From the NCBI GenBank assembly GCA_034437455.1, contig DAOTUB010000151.1:1-14567 (forward strand): DNA of 14,567 nt, read 5' to 3'. This document shows positions 6,532 through 12,725 of this stretch, one piece after another. The notes beneath the pieces were generated by a model that ran no database searches, had not been told where the DNA came from, and saw nothing but the letters and a program-made list of their open reading frames with translations. This stretch comes from DAOTUB01 sp034437455 (GTDB taxonomy: Bacteria; Chloroflexota; Anaerolineae; B4-G1). Made by a program: the position numbers and the translations under genes. Each line of letters begins with the position of its first letter. Position 1 is the stretch's first letter.

Positions 6532-6630
6532 CGTCATTCCGAGCGACCGAAGGGAGCCGAGGAATCTCCTGTTGTTGAGCATAGATTTCTCGACTCCACT
6601 CCGCTGCGCTCCGTTCCGCTCGGAATGACG
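6532..6630. repeat. Intergenic hairpin repeat with CGTCATTCCGAGCG ends
   Basis: A 99-bp unit with perfect 14-bp inverted ends, CGTCATTCCGAGCG (6532-6545) and its complement (6617-6630). There is partial further pairing inside (GAGGAATCT against AGATTTCTC). It has no coding capacity and lies between the PDZ gene and the kinase gene of the same strand. Its ends resemble a GTCATTCCGAGCGAAGCGAGGAATC-type repeat that I recall from several bacterial phyla. It is distinct from the REP/MITE families here and shows no target duplication. Confidence 0.65.
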
Positions 6631-6638
6631 GGATAATC

Positions 6639-7539
6639 TTAAATACTTTCTCCACAGCAGTCGCCGTCGTCAAAATGATCGGGCGGAAAATGGAATTCAA
6701 AATGCTCAGGGATGACCTCGAGATCGAAGGGAGGTTCATCGTCGAACGGCCCTTCAAAGTGGAACTCGAATTCCTTTTCCATCTCACCGGGCCACTCGTC
6801 CCCTCCGAAATGGCGCTGCATCCGGAAAAAGCCGCCGATGTGCACGCCCAGGTAGGCTTTGTCTTTCTCATCGGGGTGCTCGGCCAGCGTGACCTCGGCC
6901 TCGCGTTCCTCTTTTTCCTCGCCAGGCTGAGAGATGGTCAATGTGACCCGGTTGCCTGGTTTCTGATCGGCGATGGCGTCGATCAGATCATCTGGTCCTT
7001 CGACCGGGGCGCCCTCGATGGCCGTGATCAGATCGCCCTCGTTCAAACCGGCCGCCGCTGCCGGGCTGTCGGGTGTTACTTCGACGATCACCGTCCCAGG
7101 GGTGACTGTGTGAATCATCCCCCTCCGCTCTGGGATGGGCATGCCGGCGCAGGGAACGATGCCCAAGTAGGCCCTACCATCTCGGTCGCTCGTCGTCGCC
7201 GTGCAGAACCGTCAGTTCCACCTCGTTGCCTTCCTCGTGGTCCCTGAGGACACGCATCAACTCGACCACGTCGTCCACCGCTTCGCCGTCGATCGCCAGC
7301 AAGATGTCGCCCCGCTCCACGCCTGCCTCGGCTGCCGGCCCGTCGGATGCTACCGCAGCGACGACGATGCCCGGCTCCGTTTCGAACGGCTGCTCGCTAT
7401 CCGATGGGAAACTGAACGTGATCGAGTCTTTGGTCCGCGTCATCGCATAGACAATGCCGCCGCCGACGACTGCGCCCACGCCGAGCACCAACGACAGCAC
7501 AACCAACGCCCCTACGATTTTCAAGATCCGTCTGTCCAT
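6639..7539 (-). pseudogene. Membrane-anchored tandem-PDZ protein with a frameshift
   Basis: The start ATG at 7539 is fixed by an ideal AAAGGAGGT (7549-7557) ten bases away. Residues 1-30 (MDRRILKIVGALVV...) form a signal anchor, and the first PDZ domain runs from about 45 to 118 (GIVVAAVASDGPAAEAGVE, RGDILLAIDGEAV). The frame then stops at TAG 7174-7176. The adjacent frame continues with DGRAYLGIVPCAGMP, a second PDZ domain (TVIVEVTPDSPAAAAGLNEGD) and an acidic, Phe/His-rich tail, and has no start of its own. The two frames differ by one base, and the turn after LHGDDE is shorter than the matching turn in the second repeat. A small deletion is therefore more likely than a single slip. There is no protease domain, so this is not a complete HtrA/DegP. 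Its place between regulator and kinase suggests an envelope-sensing accessory role (inference). Confidence 0.72.
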
Positions 7540-7573
7540 TTGAGATATACCTCCTTTGAATAGATTTGGATGC

Positions 7574-7582
7574 ATTGTAGCA
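7574..7582 (-). promoter_or_regulatory. Possible extended -10 promoter for the PDZ gene
   Basis: On the minus strand this reads TGCTACAAT, an extended -10 element (TGN plus TACAAT) about 35 bases before the start at 7539 and suitably placed before the strong ribosome site. There is no clear -35. It would allow the PDZ-kinase part to be transcribed separately from the regulator. Confidence 0.4.
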
Positions 7583-7678
7583 GAGGATGGTTGCGCCATC
7601 ATTGTGATTTTGTTAAGGTTTCGCAATAAGCGTGATTTGTGATCCTTGATGCGTGATTCACGTTTTATGCGTCAAGTT

Positions 7679-8377
7679 TCACCTTTCAAATTTGTAGCCC
7701 ACACCACGCACCGTCGCCAGCCAGCGCGGATTCGAGGGATCGTCTTCCAGCTTTTTTCGCAGGTGGCGGATGTGCACGTCTACCGTGCGGTCGCTGCCGA
7801 CGTCGCTGGCGTACCCCCATACTGCCTCGATCAACTCATCCCGGCTGAAAGGCCGTCCCGGATGGCTGACCAGATTGCGCAGCAGCCGGAACTCGGTCGG
7901 CGTCAGGTCGACCAGCTCGCCGCGCCGCCTTACCTGCAGGCGCTCCATATCCACTTCGATGTCGCCGAACCGCAGCCGGTCGCCCATCAAGACCGCGGCC
8001 AGATCCCCATACGCTCGGCGCAAGTGCGCCCGGATGCGCGAGGTCAGCTCGCGCAGGCTGTACGGCTTGACCACGTAATCGTCCGCCCCCAGCTCCAGGC
8101 CGAGCACCTTGTCCACTTCCTCGTCGCGGGCGGTGAGCGTCAGGATCGGCTGGCGCAGCCCCTCCGCGCGCAGTTGGCGGCAGACGTCGAATCCACTGAT
8201 GTCTGGCAGGCGGATGTCGAGCAAGATCAGGTGCGGATCGCGGCTGCGGGCCAGGTCGAGCGCCTGCCGCCCCGTCTCGGCCCACAGCACGGCGAACCCC
8301 TCTTTGGCGAGGCCGTACTCCAGGCCCCGGGCCACGGCGCGTTCATCTTCGACGATCAGGATCCGTTCTCCAGCCAT
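7679..8377 (-). CDS. OmpR/PhoB-family response regulator
   Basis: 232 residues. The receiver domain (1-118) has the acidic pair Glu10-Asp11, the phospho-acceptor Asp54 in LLDIRLPDISG, the switch residue Thr82 in TLTARDE, and Lys104 in DDYVVKPYS. The winged-helix DNA-binding domain (about 135-232) ends with RTVDVHIRHLRKKLEDD and VRGVGYKFER, the standard recognition helix and hairpin wing. All catalytic residues are present, so it is the only clearly intact member of its locus. ATG 8377 is preferred over the longer reading (to 8446) because a -35/-10 pair (8388-8415) lies inside that extension. With the -10 only 10 bases before the ATG and no ribosome site, the mRNA is probably leaderless or nearly so. 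It would be phosphorylated by the kinase encoded downstream, which is currently interrupted. Confidence 0.93.
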   Translation of the reverse strand: MAGERILIVEDERAVARGLEYGLAKEGFAVLWAETGRQALDLARSRDPHLILLDIRLPDISGFDVCRQLRAEGLRQPILTLTARDEEVDKVLGLELGADDYVVKPYSLRELTSRIRAHLRRAYGDLAAVLMGDRLRFGDIEVDMERLQVRRRGELVDLTPTEFRLLRNLVSHPGRPFSRDELIEAVWGYASDVGSDRTVDVHIRHLRKKLEDDPSNPRWLATVRGVGYKFER

Positions 8378-8387
8378 TGATGGTCCA

Positions 8388-8415
8388 AGTCTAGCAACTT
8401 TTCGAGTTTCGTCAA
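8388..8415 (-). promoter_or_regulatory. Promoter of the response regulator, near-leaderless
   Basis: On the minus strand TTGACG (8415-8410), a 16-base spacer, and TAGACT (8393-8388). The -10 ends 10 bases before ATG 8377, so transcription should begin within a few bases of the start codon. Confidence 0.6.
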
Positions 8416-8502
8416 GCTGGCCGATTGCAAGGCTGACAGTTCTCATGGGCCTGTCCGCTTTTCTGATGTCCGGTTCTTTAGTTTTCGTAGAGCCTCGTCC
8501 AC

Positions 8503-8531
8503 TTGCCTACTTGCCCACTTCCCTGTATAGT
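8503..8531 (+). promoter_or_regulatory. Promoter of rsmD
   Basis: TTGCCT (8503-8508), a 17-base spacer, and TATAGT (8526-8531). Transcription would start near 8538, giving a leader of about 28 bases that holds GGGAGGGAGA before the GTG start. It is divergent from the response regulator promoter. Confidence 0.65.
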
Positions 8532-8565
8532 GTGCAGGTAAACAGATTTAGGGAGGGAGAAAGCA

Positions 8566-9111
8566 GTGCGAGTCATCACGGGCAAGGCAAAAGGACGACG
8601 GCTGAAATCGGTGCCGGGAAAGGGAACGCGCCCCATCACCGGGCGGGCCAAGTCGGCGCTTTTCAGCATTCTTGGCAGCCAAGTGATCGATTCCCGGTTC
8701 CTGGATCTCTTTGCCGGCACCGGCCAGGTGGGGATCGAGGCCTTGAGCCGGGGGGCGATGGAGGCGACCTTTGTGGAACGGGGTGGGGCGGCCTGGCGCA
8801 CGATCCGCGAGAATCTGGCGCATACCCGGCTGGAGGCCGAGGCGCAGGTCGTGCGGGCCGACGTGTTTGAATTCTTGCGCCGTGACGCGGAACCGTTCGA
8901 CTATATTTTCGTGGCGCCGCCGCAGTACCGGAATCTGTGGATCAAGACGCTGCGGATGCTGGACGCCGAGCTGGCTTGGCTGTTCGACGATGGCTGGGTG
9001 ATCGTGCAGATCGATCCGCTCGAATACGACGAATTGGAGTTAGAGAATCTGGCGCTCTTTGATCAGCGAGCCTACGGCGGCGTGATGCTCTGCTTCTATG
9101 CCAAAAAGTAA
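8566..9111 (+). CDS. rsmD: 16S rRNA (guanine966-N2)-methyltransferase RsmD-like
   Basis: 181 residues, normal for RsmD, which methylates G966 of 16S rRNA with S-adenosylmethionine during small-subunit assembly. The N-terminus MRVITGKAKGRRL followed by TRPITGRAKSALFSIL is the diagnostic RsmD opening. LDLFAGTGQVGIEALSRGA (46-64) is the SAM-binding motif I region, and VERG (70-73) ends the next strand. The catalytic motif, normally (D/N)PPY, is here APPQ (117-120, in FVAPPQY), a notable substitution of both outer positions. The GTG start at 8566 is set by GGGAGGGAGA (8551-8560). It is a single-gene transcript, with its own promoter and a palindrome after the stop. Because the fold is complete the family call is strong, but activity or exact target could differ from E. 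coli RsmD. Confidence 0.88.
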   Translation: MRVITGKAKGRRLKSVPGKGTRPITGRAKSALFSILGSQVIDSRFLDLFAGTGQVGIEALSRGAMEATFVERGGAAWRTIRENLAHTRLEAEAQVVRADVFEFLRRDAEPFDYIFVAPPQYRNLWIKTLRMLDAELAWLFDDGWVIVQIDPLEYDELELENLALFDQRAYGGVMLCFYAKK

Positions 9112-9142
9112 GGTGCAACGCACGTTTTCGTGCGTTGCACCT
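9111..9142. terminator. Perfect 14-bp hairpin after rsmD, no T-run
   Basis: AGGTGCAACGCACG, loop TTTT, then the exact complement ending at 9142, starting on the last base of the rsmD stop codon. It sits between convergent rsmD and groL. The stem is very stable, but neither side has a U-tract, so intrinsic termination is uncertain; it may act as an mRNA 3'-end barrier. Confidence 0.5.
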
Positions 9143-9169
9143 GGATAGTCTGTGTAATCCCAGCTCAGA

Positions 9170-10804
9170 CTAGTACGGCATCTGAGGCTGCTGTGGCATT
9201 GCGGGAGGCTCTTCCTCTGGGATGTCGGTGATCAGCGCTTCGGTGGAGAGGATCATCGCCGCGATGGAGGCCGCGTTGGAGAGCGCGCCCTTGGTCACCT
9301 TGGCCGGATCGGTGATGCCCATCTCCAGCATGTCCAAAAAGTCACCTTGAAGCACTTCGTAGCCGATGTGGTAGTTGTCTTTTTCTTTTTGGATGCGCCG
9401 CACGGTGTCGAGGATCACGGCGCCATCTTCGCCCGCGTTTTCCGAGATCTTGCGTATTGGCATCTCTAGCGCCACGCGCAGGATTTTAACGCCGGTTTGC
9501 TCGTCGGAATAGTCCATTTTGACTTTGTCGAGCGCGGGGATGGCGTTGATCAGCGCCACGCCGCCGCCGGGCACGATCCCTTCCTCGACCGCCGCGCGAG
9601 TGGCGGAGAGTGCGTCCTCGACGCGATGCTTCTTTTCCTTCAACTCGGTCTCGGTGGCCGCGCCGACGCGGATGATGGCGACGCCGCCGGCCAGTTTGGC
9701 CAACCGCTCTTGCAGTTTTTCCCGATCATAGTCGGAGGTCGACTTGTCGATCTCGATCTTGATTTGCTCCATACGGCCCTTGATGTCTGCATCCGCACCA
9801 GATCCGCCGACGATGGTTGTGTCGTCCTTGGTGGCGATGACCTTCTCGGCCCGCCCCAGGTCCTCGATGGTGGTGCTATCCAGCTTGCGGCCCTCTTCCT
9901 CGGTGATGACGTGACCGCCGGTGAGCGCTGCGATGTCTTGGAGCATCGCCTTGCGCCGGTCGCCAAAGCCGGGAGCCTTGATCGCTAGGCAGTTGAGCAT
10001 ACCGCGCAGTTTGTTCAATACCAGCGTAGCCAGCGCCTCGCCGTCCACGTCCTCGGCGAGGATGACGAGGTTGCGCTGTCCCTTTTGTACCATCTTTTCC
10101 AGAATAGGCACCAGATCTTGCGCTGCCGAAATCTTTTTGTCGTGGATCAGAATGTAAGGCTCTTCAATGACTGCTTCCATATCTTCTGGGCTGCTGATAA
10201 AGTAGGGGGAGATATAGCCTCGGTCGAACTGCATACCCTCGACATACTCGGTCTCGAATTCCAGTCCCTTGCTCTCCTCGACGGTGATGACGCCGTCCCG
10301 TCCGACCTTGTCCATGACCTCAGCGATCAATTCGCCAATTTCTCGGTCCTGTGCAGAGACAGCGGCCACGTTGGCGATCTCTTCCTTGGTCGAAAGTTCA
10401 ATCGCCTGCTCAGCGATGGCCTCGACCACGGCCTCGGCGCCGGCCAGGATGCCCCGCTTGAGCAGCATGGGATTGGCGCCCGCGGCCACGTTCTTCATTC
10501 CCTCGGTGATGATGGTATGAGCCAGCAGGGTGGCGGTGGTGGTCCCATCGCCGGCGATGTCGTTCGTCTTGGTGGCGGCTTCTTCGAGTAGCTGTGCCCC
10601 CATATTCTCAAAGGGATCTTCTAATTCGATCTCCTTGGCCACGGTTACGCCGTCGTGGGTGATGGTGGGAGCACCCCACTTTTTATCGAGCGCCACGTTG
10701 CGGCCCTTGGGGCCTAGGGTGGTGACGACAGCCGTCGCCAGGGTGTCAATCCCGCGCTTGAGAGAGCGGCGGGCATCTTCACTAAAGACTAGTTGTTTTG
10801 CCAT
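9170..10804 (-). CDS. groL: Chaperonin GroEL (60 kDa)
   Basis: 544 residues, full length. It forms the double-ring ATP-driven folding chamber together with GroES. Seen in the sequence: MAKQLVFSEDARRSL at the N-terminus, TTLGPKGRNVALDKKWGAPTITHDG (28-52), the ATP-site loop GDGTTTATLL (85-94), the apical-domain segment YISPYF, and VEEGIVPGGGVALI near the second equatorial segment. The C-terminus is EEEPPAMPQQPQMPY rather than the Gly-Gly-Met repeats of E. coli, as in many Chloroflexota. AGGAGA ten bases before ATG 10804 gives a normal ribosome site. It lies 43 bases after groES and is co-transcribed from the CIRCE-controlled promoter upstream of groES. It is the only chaperonin gene in the window, and no sign of damage is seen. 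Confidence 0.98.
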   Translation of the reverse strand: MAKQLVFSEDARRSLKRGIDTLATAVVTTLGPKGRNVALDKKWGAPTITHDGVTVAKEIELEDPFENMGAQLLEEAATKTNDIAGDGTTTATLLAHTIITEGMKNVAAGANPMLLKRGILAGAEAVVEAIAEQAIELSTKEEIANVAAVSAQDREIGELIAEVMDKVGRDGVITVEESKGLEFETEYVEGMQFDRGYISPYFISSPEDMEAVIEEPYILIHDKKISAAQDLVPILEKMVQKGQRNLVILAEDVDGEALATLVLNKLRGMLNCLAIKAPGFGDRRKAMLQDIAALTGGHVITEEEGRKLDSTTIEDLGRAEKVIATKDDTTIVGGSGADADIKGRMEQIKIEIDKSTSDYDREKLQERLAKLAGGVAIIRVGAATETELKEKKHRVEDALSATRAAVEEGIVPGGGVALINAIPALDKVKMDYSDEQTGVKILRVALEMPIRKISENAGEDGAVILDTVRRIQKEKDNYHIGYEVLQGDFLDMLEMGITDPAKVTKGALSNAASIAAMILSTEALITDIPEEEPPAMPQQPQMPY

Positions 10805-10847
10805 TTTTTCAATTTCTCCTAATAAACTAAAATTCTTTTTTGCGGGG

Positions 10848-11150
10848 TTACGCCAGGATGGCCAGGATATCGTTTTCCTTCAGGATCAGGATCTCCTCGC
10901 CATCCTCCGTCTTGAATCCCGTTCCAGCGTACTTGGCGAATACGACTGTGTCCCCAACTTTGACTTCCATCGGGATACGCTTGCCGTCCTTGTCCCGTTC
11001 ACCTGGGCCTACGGCCAGCACTTTGCCCTGTTGAGGTTTTTCTTTGGCGGTGTCGGGTAACACCAACTGGCCTCCGGCGAAGGTCTCGACATCCTTCTCC
11101 AGCGGCGCGACGATCACCCGGGCGCCTAGCGGTTTGATATTCATCGTCAT
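10848..11150 (-). CDS. groS: Co-chaperonin GroES (10 kDa)
   Basis: 100 residues, the heptameric lid of the GroEL chamber. Visible: IKPLGARVIV at the N-terminus, the mobile loop ETFAGGQLVLPDTAKEKPQQG (22-42) that docks to GroEL, VLAVGPGERD, VKVGDTVVFAKYAGTGF (dome and core), and EILILKENDILAIL at the end. The ATG at 11150 follows AGGAGGT with 6 bases between; ATG 11144 would be the alternative and changes only two residues. It is the first gene of the groES-groEL operon, directly under a CIRCE operator and a TTGACA promoter. Confidence 0.97.
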   Translation of the reverse strand: MTMNIKPLGARVIVAPLEKDVETFAGGQLVLPDTAKEKPQQGKVLAVGPGERDKDGKRIPMEVKVGDTVVFAKYAGTGFKTEDGEEILILKENDILAILA

Positions 11151-11191
11151 CTTGTTACCTCCTGGTTAGAAATTTGAATTAGATATGCCTT

Positions 11192-11218
11192 TTAGCACTC
11201 AAGCTGTGAGAGTGCTAA
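11192..11218. promoter_or_regulatory. CIRCE operator (HrcA site)
   Basis: TTAGCACTC, nine bases, GAGTGCTAA: a perfect match to the CIRCE inverted repeat. It lies just after the predicted transcription start and about 40 bases before groES. HrcA would repress the operon here and release it on heat shock (established for the element). hrcA itself is not in the window. Confidence 0.95.
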
Positions 11219-11228
11219 CACGGACGTA

Positions 11229-11256
11229 ATGATACCATAAATTTTACAGATGTCAA
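11229..11256 (-). promoter_or_regulatory. groES-groEL promoter
   Basis: On the minus strand TTGACA (11256-11251), a 16-base spacer, and TATCAT (11234-11229). The predicted start near 11222 places the CIRCE element within the first 30 transcribed bases, the classic HrcA arrangement. Confidence 0.8.
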
Positions 11257-11277
11257 GACCTATTGCGCAATTCAAAG

Positions 11278-11306
11278 AAAAAACCCGCCAACTCGGCGGG
11301 TTTTTT
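11278..11306 (-). terminator. Intrinsic terminator after the CarD-family gene
   Basis: AAAAAACCCGCC, loop AACTC, GGCGGGTTTTTT: a GC stem with an A-run before it and a T-run after it, so it can work in both directions. It ends the leftward CarD transcript 13 bases after its stop and insulates the groES promoter. Confidence 0.92.
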
Positions 11307-11319
11307 GGAGAGTGCAAAA

Positions 11320-11829
11320 TCAGACGACTTTTCTGGATGACGCGATTTCTTCCAGTTTCGTTCTGACTTGAATAGCGGCCTCTGTGACGTCAATCCCCTG
11401 TGCGGCTGCGATCTCGCCTGCGAGAAACGTCATCCCGTCTTTGTATACTTGCTTCCCCCGGGTGGTCAAGTTATTTTTTTGTTGGCGCCAGGTGAGATCT
11501 CGCAGCACCTCTGCAATCTGGAAAATATCTCCGGCGTGAAGCTTGTCCATCAAAAGTTTATAGCGTAGCTTGTGATTGGTCGGCAGTATCTCGGGGGTGG
11601 AATGCAGCACCCGCCATAGTTGCTCTAGCTGGGACCGGGGAATCGCGGCGCGCAATCCCAGTTGATCGGCGGCTTCGACCGGGATCATCAGGCAGACGTT
11701 TGGTTCCCGGCCCAGCAGATCGATCTGGTAGTAGAGACTATTGCTTCCACGCCATTCTCGCTCCTTGATATCCACCACTACGCCGACTCCATGAGTGGGG
11801 TGCACGATTGTGTCGCCTGTATCAAACAT
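11320..11829 (-). CDS. CarD/CdnL-family RNA polymerase-binding regulator
   Basis: 169 residues from ATG 11829. This start is chosen because the CarD fold begins immediately (MFDTGDTIVHPTHGVGVV) and AGGAGA lies 6-7 bases upstream; a longer reading to 11871 has no support. Residues 1-55 form the RNA polymerase beta-subunit-interaction domain (Tudor-like, shared with the Mfd RID) with YYQIDLLGREPNVCLMIPV. Residues about 65-169 are the helical DNA-contacting part with LRDLTWRQQKNNLTTRGKQVYKDG, matching the RDL...R....L...E family pattern. In other bacteria such proteins stabilise the open promoter complex, often at rRNA promoters. It is monocistronic, with a terminator right after it. Alternative: another small CarD-like factor with a more specific role. 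Confidence 0.9.
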   Translation of the reverse strand: MFDTGDTIVHPTHGVGVVVDIKEREWRGSNSLYYQIDLLGREPNVCLMIPVEAADQLGLRAAIPRSQLEQLWRVLHSTPEILPTNHKLRYKLLMDKLHAGDIFQIAEVLRDLTWRQQKNNLTTRGKQVYKDGMTFLAGEIAAAQGIDVTEAAIQVRTKLEEIASSRKVV

Positions 11830-11950
11830 CCTCGTTCTCCTATTGTGACCGCTGCTTATGGTAAAGGGCAAGTAACTGTCCCGTTGGCATCGTGCACGCT
11901 TGTGGTGTCAGGATCTATCACTTGCTGAGCCGGGCCTCGGCAGTGGAGAG

Positions 11951-12000
11951 AGGGTAAGAGGCTAACAGGTCAGCGATTTTGCCTCGCGACCCCTTACCCG
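11951..12000 (-). other. Bulged hairpin between the cold-shock and CarD genes
   Basis: On the minus strand GGGTAAG ... GAGGC pairs with GCCTCTTACCC across an 18-base loop, with one bulge of about 8 bases. It lies about 75 bases beyond the cold-shock stop, in the 240-bp gap before the CarD-family start. No T-run is visible, so it may be a transcript end or a leader structure of the CarD gene. Confidence 0.35.
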
Positions 12001-12073
12001 TTTAGTATTGTGATGATTAAAGGTGCGATGGTGCTGGCTTATGCGCACTCGCGTGTCCTGAGTAGGATTCCGT

Positions 12074-12295
12074 TCAGGAGTGTAGCACGACGACGGACAA
12101 GGCCCTGGGTCCATTGGATGCTTGTTCTACGCCAAACTCGACCGCATCTCCTCGTTTCAACCAATACGCATCTGTTCTGTCATCAAAGTCGTTCATGTGT
12201 ACGAACACATCCGGGCGTCCATCGTGACGCCGGATAAATCCGTATCGTTTTTGGTGGTCGAACCACTTGATGTTTCCTGTTACTCGTTCAGTCAT
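12074..12295 (-). CDS. Cold-shock domain protein (CspA family)
   Basis: 73 residues, one OB-fold cold-shock domain that binds single-stranded RNA/DNA. Motifs: GNIKWFDHQKRYGFIRR (7-23, containing RNP1, with KRYGFI in place of the common KGFGFI) and DVFVHMND (29-36, RNP2). The usual aromatic residues Trp11, Tyr18, Phe20, Phe31 and His33 are present. GGAGAAA lies 5-6 bases before the ATG at 12295. The C-terminal strand reads RALSVVVLHS where most CspA proteins have Ala-Asn-Val. It may be transcribed together with the upstream genes (75-base gap). The general role is RNA chaperoning; cold induction itself is not shown by the sequence. Confidence 0.94.
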   Translation of the reverse strand: MTERVTGNIKWFDHQKRYGFIRRHDGRPDVFVHMNDFDDRTDAYWLKRGDAVEFGVEQASNGPRALSVVVLHS

Positions 12296-12369
12296 TATAC
12301 TTTCTCCGATTCAATTAGGGCGCAGCGCGCCGGGTTCATAGCGAATCAAGTGCCTTGCGCCTCGAATAT

Positions 12370-12723
12370 CTACGTCGTTTTATCTACACAAACAGTCACC
12401 TGCTCGTAGGGCAAGAGCAGATCAGGGTCGCCCGGCGCGCCTGGATAGGTTGTTGTGAACACCAAAGGTTCTGCTATTCGCGATTCTTGACTCTGTTGCA
12501 GGCGTTCAGCGATGGCTCGCGCTCCCAATCCAGCGAGCATTTCTTTGCGATGTTCGATGGATGAATCAAACCGCATCTGCACCAGCCGGAAGAGCGGCGA
12601 TAGAAACACCGGCACCAGCCAGGTTTGCTCATCTTCTTCGCAAGTGACGTCGAACAATGCGACGTCGTCCATATCATCCGTCGTCATCCGTGTTTCCCGC
12701 AGTCGAATGTGATAAGAGCGCAT
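12370..12723 (-). CDS. Small acidic protein of unknown function downstream of the S1 gene
   Basis: 117 residues that I do not recognise. ATG 12723 follows the S1-gene stop (12726-12728) by two bases, with AGGGTAGG across the junction, so translation is almost certainly coupled. An internal ATG at 12687 is the alternative start. The protein begins with basic SYHIRLRETR, then an acidic stretch DDMDDVALFDVTCEEDEQTW. This is followed by a hydrophobic strand LVPVFLSPLFRLV, a helix rich in Arg/Glu (SIEHRKEMLAGLGARAIAERLQ), and a C-terminal segment with TYPGAPGDPDLLLPYE. There is no signal peptide or membrane helix. The position suggests a partner or regulator in translation, but this is only from context. 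Confidence 0.7.
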   Translation of the reverse strand: MRSYHIRLRETRMTTDDMDDVALFDVTCEEDEQTWLVPVFLSPLFRLVQMRFDSSIEHRKEMLAGLGARAIAERLQQSQESRIAEPLVFTTTYPGAPGDPDLLLPYEQVTVCVDKTT

Positions 12724-12725
12724 AC

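Noticed and set aside
8378..8446. Longer start for the response regulator
   Set aside because: The extension contains the likely -35 and -10 boxes, and the receiver fold begins at MAGERILIVEDE.
9497..10591. Several plus-strand open frames opposite groL
   Set aside because: Shadows of a strongly codon-biased gene that is certain on the other strand.
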